DNA of 64,000 nucleotides from Lachnospiraceae bacterium (GTDB taxonomy: Bacteria > Bacillota > Clostridia > Lachnospirales > Lachnospiraceae), in contig JAILCP010000097.1 of the NCBI GenBank assembly GCA_024680055.1, positions 1-64,000 on the forward strand, written 5' to 3'. Under the pieces are notes generated by a model, which was not told where the DNA came from, searched no databases, and saw only the letters and a list, made by a program, of their open reading frames with translations. The position numbers and the translations under genes were made by a program. Below are positions 61,730 to 64,000 of this stretch, in pieces. How positions within the stretch are numbered: the first letter of the stretch is position 1; the number at the start of each line of letters is the position of its first letter.

Positions 61730-63154
61730 TTACATATATTCAATAACATAAAAATGAGTGTCTAATTTTTCGCTGATAATCCGGTCTTTTAACAGCTTGA
61801 AGTTTTTATGCCGTCTCAGTTGCTGTTTCATAAAACCGTGTTCGTTGCCGTATACAAACATACGGCCTTTCTCATTTAAAAGCTCTTCCCCTTTTGTAAA
61901 CAATAATTCGTAATCTCTTTTTAACTCCTCACGGGTTACCATTTTCGATCCCCTTGGCATATCCGTAATGATTTCATCAAACTTGTAAGCGTGGGTGAAA
62001 TCCGCAAAATCCCTTTGTATAAAATGAATGTTCGGTCCTACCTTTTCACAGTTCTTTCTGGCTTTCTCAATTGCCTCCATAAAGGTATCCACACCATAGG
62101 TATCTCCGGTGTATAAGGCCATACGCCGCTCCACCAATAATGTTCCAACTCCGCAGAAAGGATCTAAAATCTGCGCCCCTTCTTTCATATACTCAAGACC
62201 AAGCTGTACCAGGTTGGCAGCCATATATGGCTTTAAGGAGGTGGCAATGGATTCCTTTCGATAATCAAATGGATTTCTTGGCAGGGTAAAAAGTTTTACA
62301 AAGACTCGATAGGTATCTTTTACCGTCTTCACCAGTCGAATTTCCGCCTCATATCCGGTGGTGGCATCGTAAATTTCACCTTGATAACAGTCCATCAGCC
62401 CAATCCAAAGATGCCTGATAAAGGCACCCCTCTTTTCCATTTCCATGGAACTCTCCAAAGAAATACGAACTCCCATAGGATGTTTTTCCCTGTGGCACTC
62501 CTTAATAAATTCCCCGATTTTCTTTTCTGCCAATAAATCTTTTAATTTGGCCGAATCTTCCTCTGCCGGAACTTCTCCCATATAGAATAACAATTCTTCG
62601 TAGGTCCGTAGCTGCAAAAGATCGTCAATGTCTGCTGTTTTTACCATGACTCCATGAGGAAACAGCTTCTTTGGCATTCCCTGGATTTGATTTTTGGTAA
62701 TGTCCTCCAGCCCTTTTCTGGTGGTTAAAAGTATTTCTGTTTCCTTCTGTAAGCCGGCAAAGCTATGACGTTTGATGCCTTCTTTTGCCACAATCAGTTC
62801 CTTTAAAATCTTCCGTTCCTTTTCCAGATGAACCTTCACATCCTCTTGAACATCCATCTCTGAAATCTCTTGAAGACAGTTCTTTAGTTCCGGCAAGAAC
62901 TTGTCATAGGTTAACTGTCCCATAGCCAAAAGATAATCCGGCCTGACAAATAGCGTCTCTTCCTTTTGATAGGTCAAAAACATATTTTCCAGCAAATCGT
63001 CCCATTTCATGGCTCCTATAATCTGCATGGCCAATCTTCTGACCTTTGGATCTTGATCTTCCAGCAAGGCGATAAAACGCTGCTTTTGGCTGTCCTCAAG
63101 GGTTTCTTTTCCGGCTCTGATTCTATCTCTAAGTTCTACTAATTCTTTTCTCAA
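61730..63154 (-). CDS. HEAT-repeat fused to UPF0020/THUMP-type RNA methyltransferase
   Basis: This 474-residue protein starts with HEAT-like helices (about 1-125: LLEDQDPKVRRLAMQIIGAM). A region like the ferredoxin-type/THUMP part of Trm14 or RlmL methyltransferases (about 135-250) follows, then the methyltransferase domain (about 300-474) with ILDPFCGVGTLLVE (SAM site) and ITDMPRGSKM in place of NPPY. It probably methylates N2 of guanine in RNA, but the target is unknown. The start is a TTG at 63154 right after the amidase stop, with GGAGAA six bases upstream. Confidence 0.85.
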   Translation of the reverse strand: MRKELVELRDRIRAGKETLEDSQKQRFIALLEDQDPKVRRLAMQIIGAMKWDDLLENMFLTYQKEETLFVRPDYLLAMGQLTYDKFLPELKNCLQEISEMDVQEDVKVHLEKERKILKELIVAKEGIKRHSFAGLQKETEILLTTRKGLEDITKNQIQGMPKKLFPHGVMVKTADIDDLLQLRTYEELLFYMGEVPAEEDSAKLKDLLAEKKIGEFIKECHREKHPMGVRISLESSMEMEKRGAFIRHLWIGLMDCYQGEIYDATTGYEAEIRLVKTVKDTYRVFVKLFTLPRNPFDYRKESIATSLKPYMAANLVQLGLEYMKEGAQILDPFCGVGTLLVERRMALYTGDTYGVDTFMEAIEKARKNCEKVGPNIHFIQRDFADFTHAYKFDEIITDMPRGSKMVTREELKRDYELLFTKGEELLNEKGRMFVYGNEHGFMKQQLRRHKNFKLLKDRIISEKLDTHFYVIEYM

Positions 63155-63835
63155 TTATGTTTCTCCGTTCTCCAAAATAAATTGATTCACGTCCTCTTTA
63201 AAGTCTATCCAGGCGCTTTCATTCTCCACAAAATACTTTGGACAGTTCTTACCTGTAATATCATAATGACGTATCACGTCGTCTGTGGTCAGATCAAATT
63301 TTCCGAGAAGAAAGGCCGTCAACCGTATCAACGACTGATATGTGGCATCGGTGAACTTTCCGGTCTTATCCGGATGGCAACACTCAATGGCCACCGTATC
63401 CTGATTTCTGGAATTGGATGCGTAAGCAATTTCCGCCGTTGGAATGCACTGCACAATTTCTCCGTCAATGCCAATGACAAAATGGGCGCTGGCCTTTGTA
63501 ATATGACTGTCCTTCAGCCCTTCAAAATAATCCCGATTCTGCTTGGCACTGCTTCCCGGATTGGCAGTATAATGAACCACCACGCCTTTTACCTTATCAA
63601 GGGCAATCTGTGGCCTGCTGTATTCATTGGGGGTAAGCAAATCTATGTCCATATCCGGTTGATCCGTATAGACAAAACCTTCCTGCTCCACCTGTTCAAA
63701 GGCCGATAAATTTCTTTTATGAATTCCCCTTACAATGGCAACAATGCCAACGAGAACCACGACCACCACTGCAATGCAAATCAGTATGCGATTTCTTTGG
63801 TTTATGGTGATTCTTGCTTTCTTTCGTCTCTTCAT
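63155..63835 (-). CDS. Membrane-anchored N-acetylmuramoyl-L-alanine amidase
   Basis: This 226-residue protein has one N-terminal membrane helix (about 18-38) after a Lys/Arg-rich start, so its amidase_2 domain (about 75-220) lies outside the cell. Zinc ligands are in GVVVHYTANPG and IRHYDITGKNCP; SAHFVIGIDGEIVQ and VAIECCHP are further family signatures. It cuts the bond between muramic acid and the stem peptide of peptidoglycan. It follows the partial gene at the right edge by 14 bases and precedes the methyltransferase gene with no gap. Confidence 0.92.
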   Translation of the reverse strand: MKRRKKARITINQRNRILICIAVVVVVLVGIVAIVRGIHKRNLSAFEQVEQEGFVYTDQPDMDIDLLTPNEYSRPQIALDKVKGVVVHYTANPGSSAKQNRDYFEGLKDSHITKASAHFVIGIDGEIVQCIPTAEIAYASNSRNQDTVAIECCHPDKTGKFTDATYQSLIRLTAFLLGKFDLTTDDVIRHYDITGKNCPKYFVENESAWIDFKEDVNQFILENGET

Positions 63836-63849
63836 GGTTACTTATGAAA

Positions 63850-64000
63850 CTACTCTCCCTCCGGTACAATTTGTTCCAGACATCCTGCAACCTTTTCATA
63901 CTTCTCTTTTTCCATATACGTTGCAGTTTTATTGATAATTTCCACATAGTCCTGTGGAATGGTACCGTCTTTCATCTTAAAAAGAATCTCTTTGGCTCCG
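63850..64000 (-). CDS. C-terminal fragment of an unknown protein (cut by window edge)
   Basis: The last 49 codons of a minus-strand gene are present, ending GCLEQIVPEGE and a TAG stop at 63850. The segment is helical and charged (MKDGTIPQDYVEIINKT) with no recognisable motif. It is the probable upstream neighbour of the amidase gene in the same operon. Confidence 0.65.
   Translation of the reverse strand, partial: GAKEILFKMKDGTIPQDYVEIINKTATYMEKEKYEKVAGCLEQIVPEGE

Overview
The window reads as chromosomal DNA of an anaerobic, low-to-medium GC Gram-positive bacterium of the Clostridia, most probably a Lachnospiraceae-type gut or rumen organism. The basis is a MurE with the meso-diaminopimelate motif DNPR, a type A RNase P RNA, a PrkC/PrpC pair with PASTA repeats, sigma-A promoters and strong AGGAGG ribosome sites, a DUF5685/J-domain cluster, BspA-like surface proteins, and many GGDEF proteins. 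The genus cannot be fixed from the sequence alone. Almost all genes lie on the minus strand, so operons read from high to low coordinates. No database search was possible; family names rest on motifs read by eye and residue positions are approximate.

Layout. 1-12733: a housekeeping operon from a promoter near 12.7 kb, murE-priA-def-fmt-yugP-rsmB-rlmN-prpC-prkC-rsgA-rpe-thiN (thiN cut by the window edge). 12.8-14.8 kb: a three-gene operon (zinc-ribbon membrane protein, DUF5685 protein, J-domain protein) with its own promoter. 14.86-15.21 kb: rnpB. 15.2-21.5 kb: the macromolecular synthesis operon dgt-dnaG-rpoD-trmK-nucleoside kinase. 21.6-30.8 kb: a citrate block, acnA-icd followed by citD-citE-citF, a fused citC-citX, and citG. 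31-40.4 kb: an esterase and a signalling block with a FIST-GGDEF protein, two membrane GGDEF proteins, a hybrid histidine kinase with HPt, and a tandem receiver protein. 40.4-45.1 kb: a patchwork of GNAT enzymes, a membrane-anchored MerR regulator with a YbjQ-type protein, a decayed response regulator, a rhodanese-M15 peptidase fusion, and two tRNA-Leu genes flanking an array of 63-bp repeats.

45-56.5 kb is the most striking part. A cobalamin riboswitch with its own promoter and terminator-type expression platform precedes six tightly packed genes: a 1537-residue BspA-like surface protein with a DUF4430 domain, a 662-residue anchored protein joining DUF4430 to an alpha/alpha-toroid (the two folds of animal intrinsic factor and transcobalamin), EcfT, a double-ATPase EcfA, an ECF S component, and a secreted Ig-like protein. 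I read this as a vitamin B12 capture and import system in which surface proteins of intrinsic-factor-like build hand cobalamin to an ECF transporter.

56.5-64 kb: a lipoprotein/Mrr-like membrane nuclease pair, a Nudix hydrolase, a LOG-like protein, a GGDEF-EAL protein, a HEAT-methyltransferase fusion, a membrane-anchored amidase, and a partial gene at the right edge. No CRISPR array, prophage or intact insertion sequence was seen.
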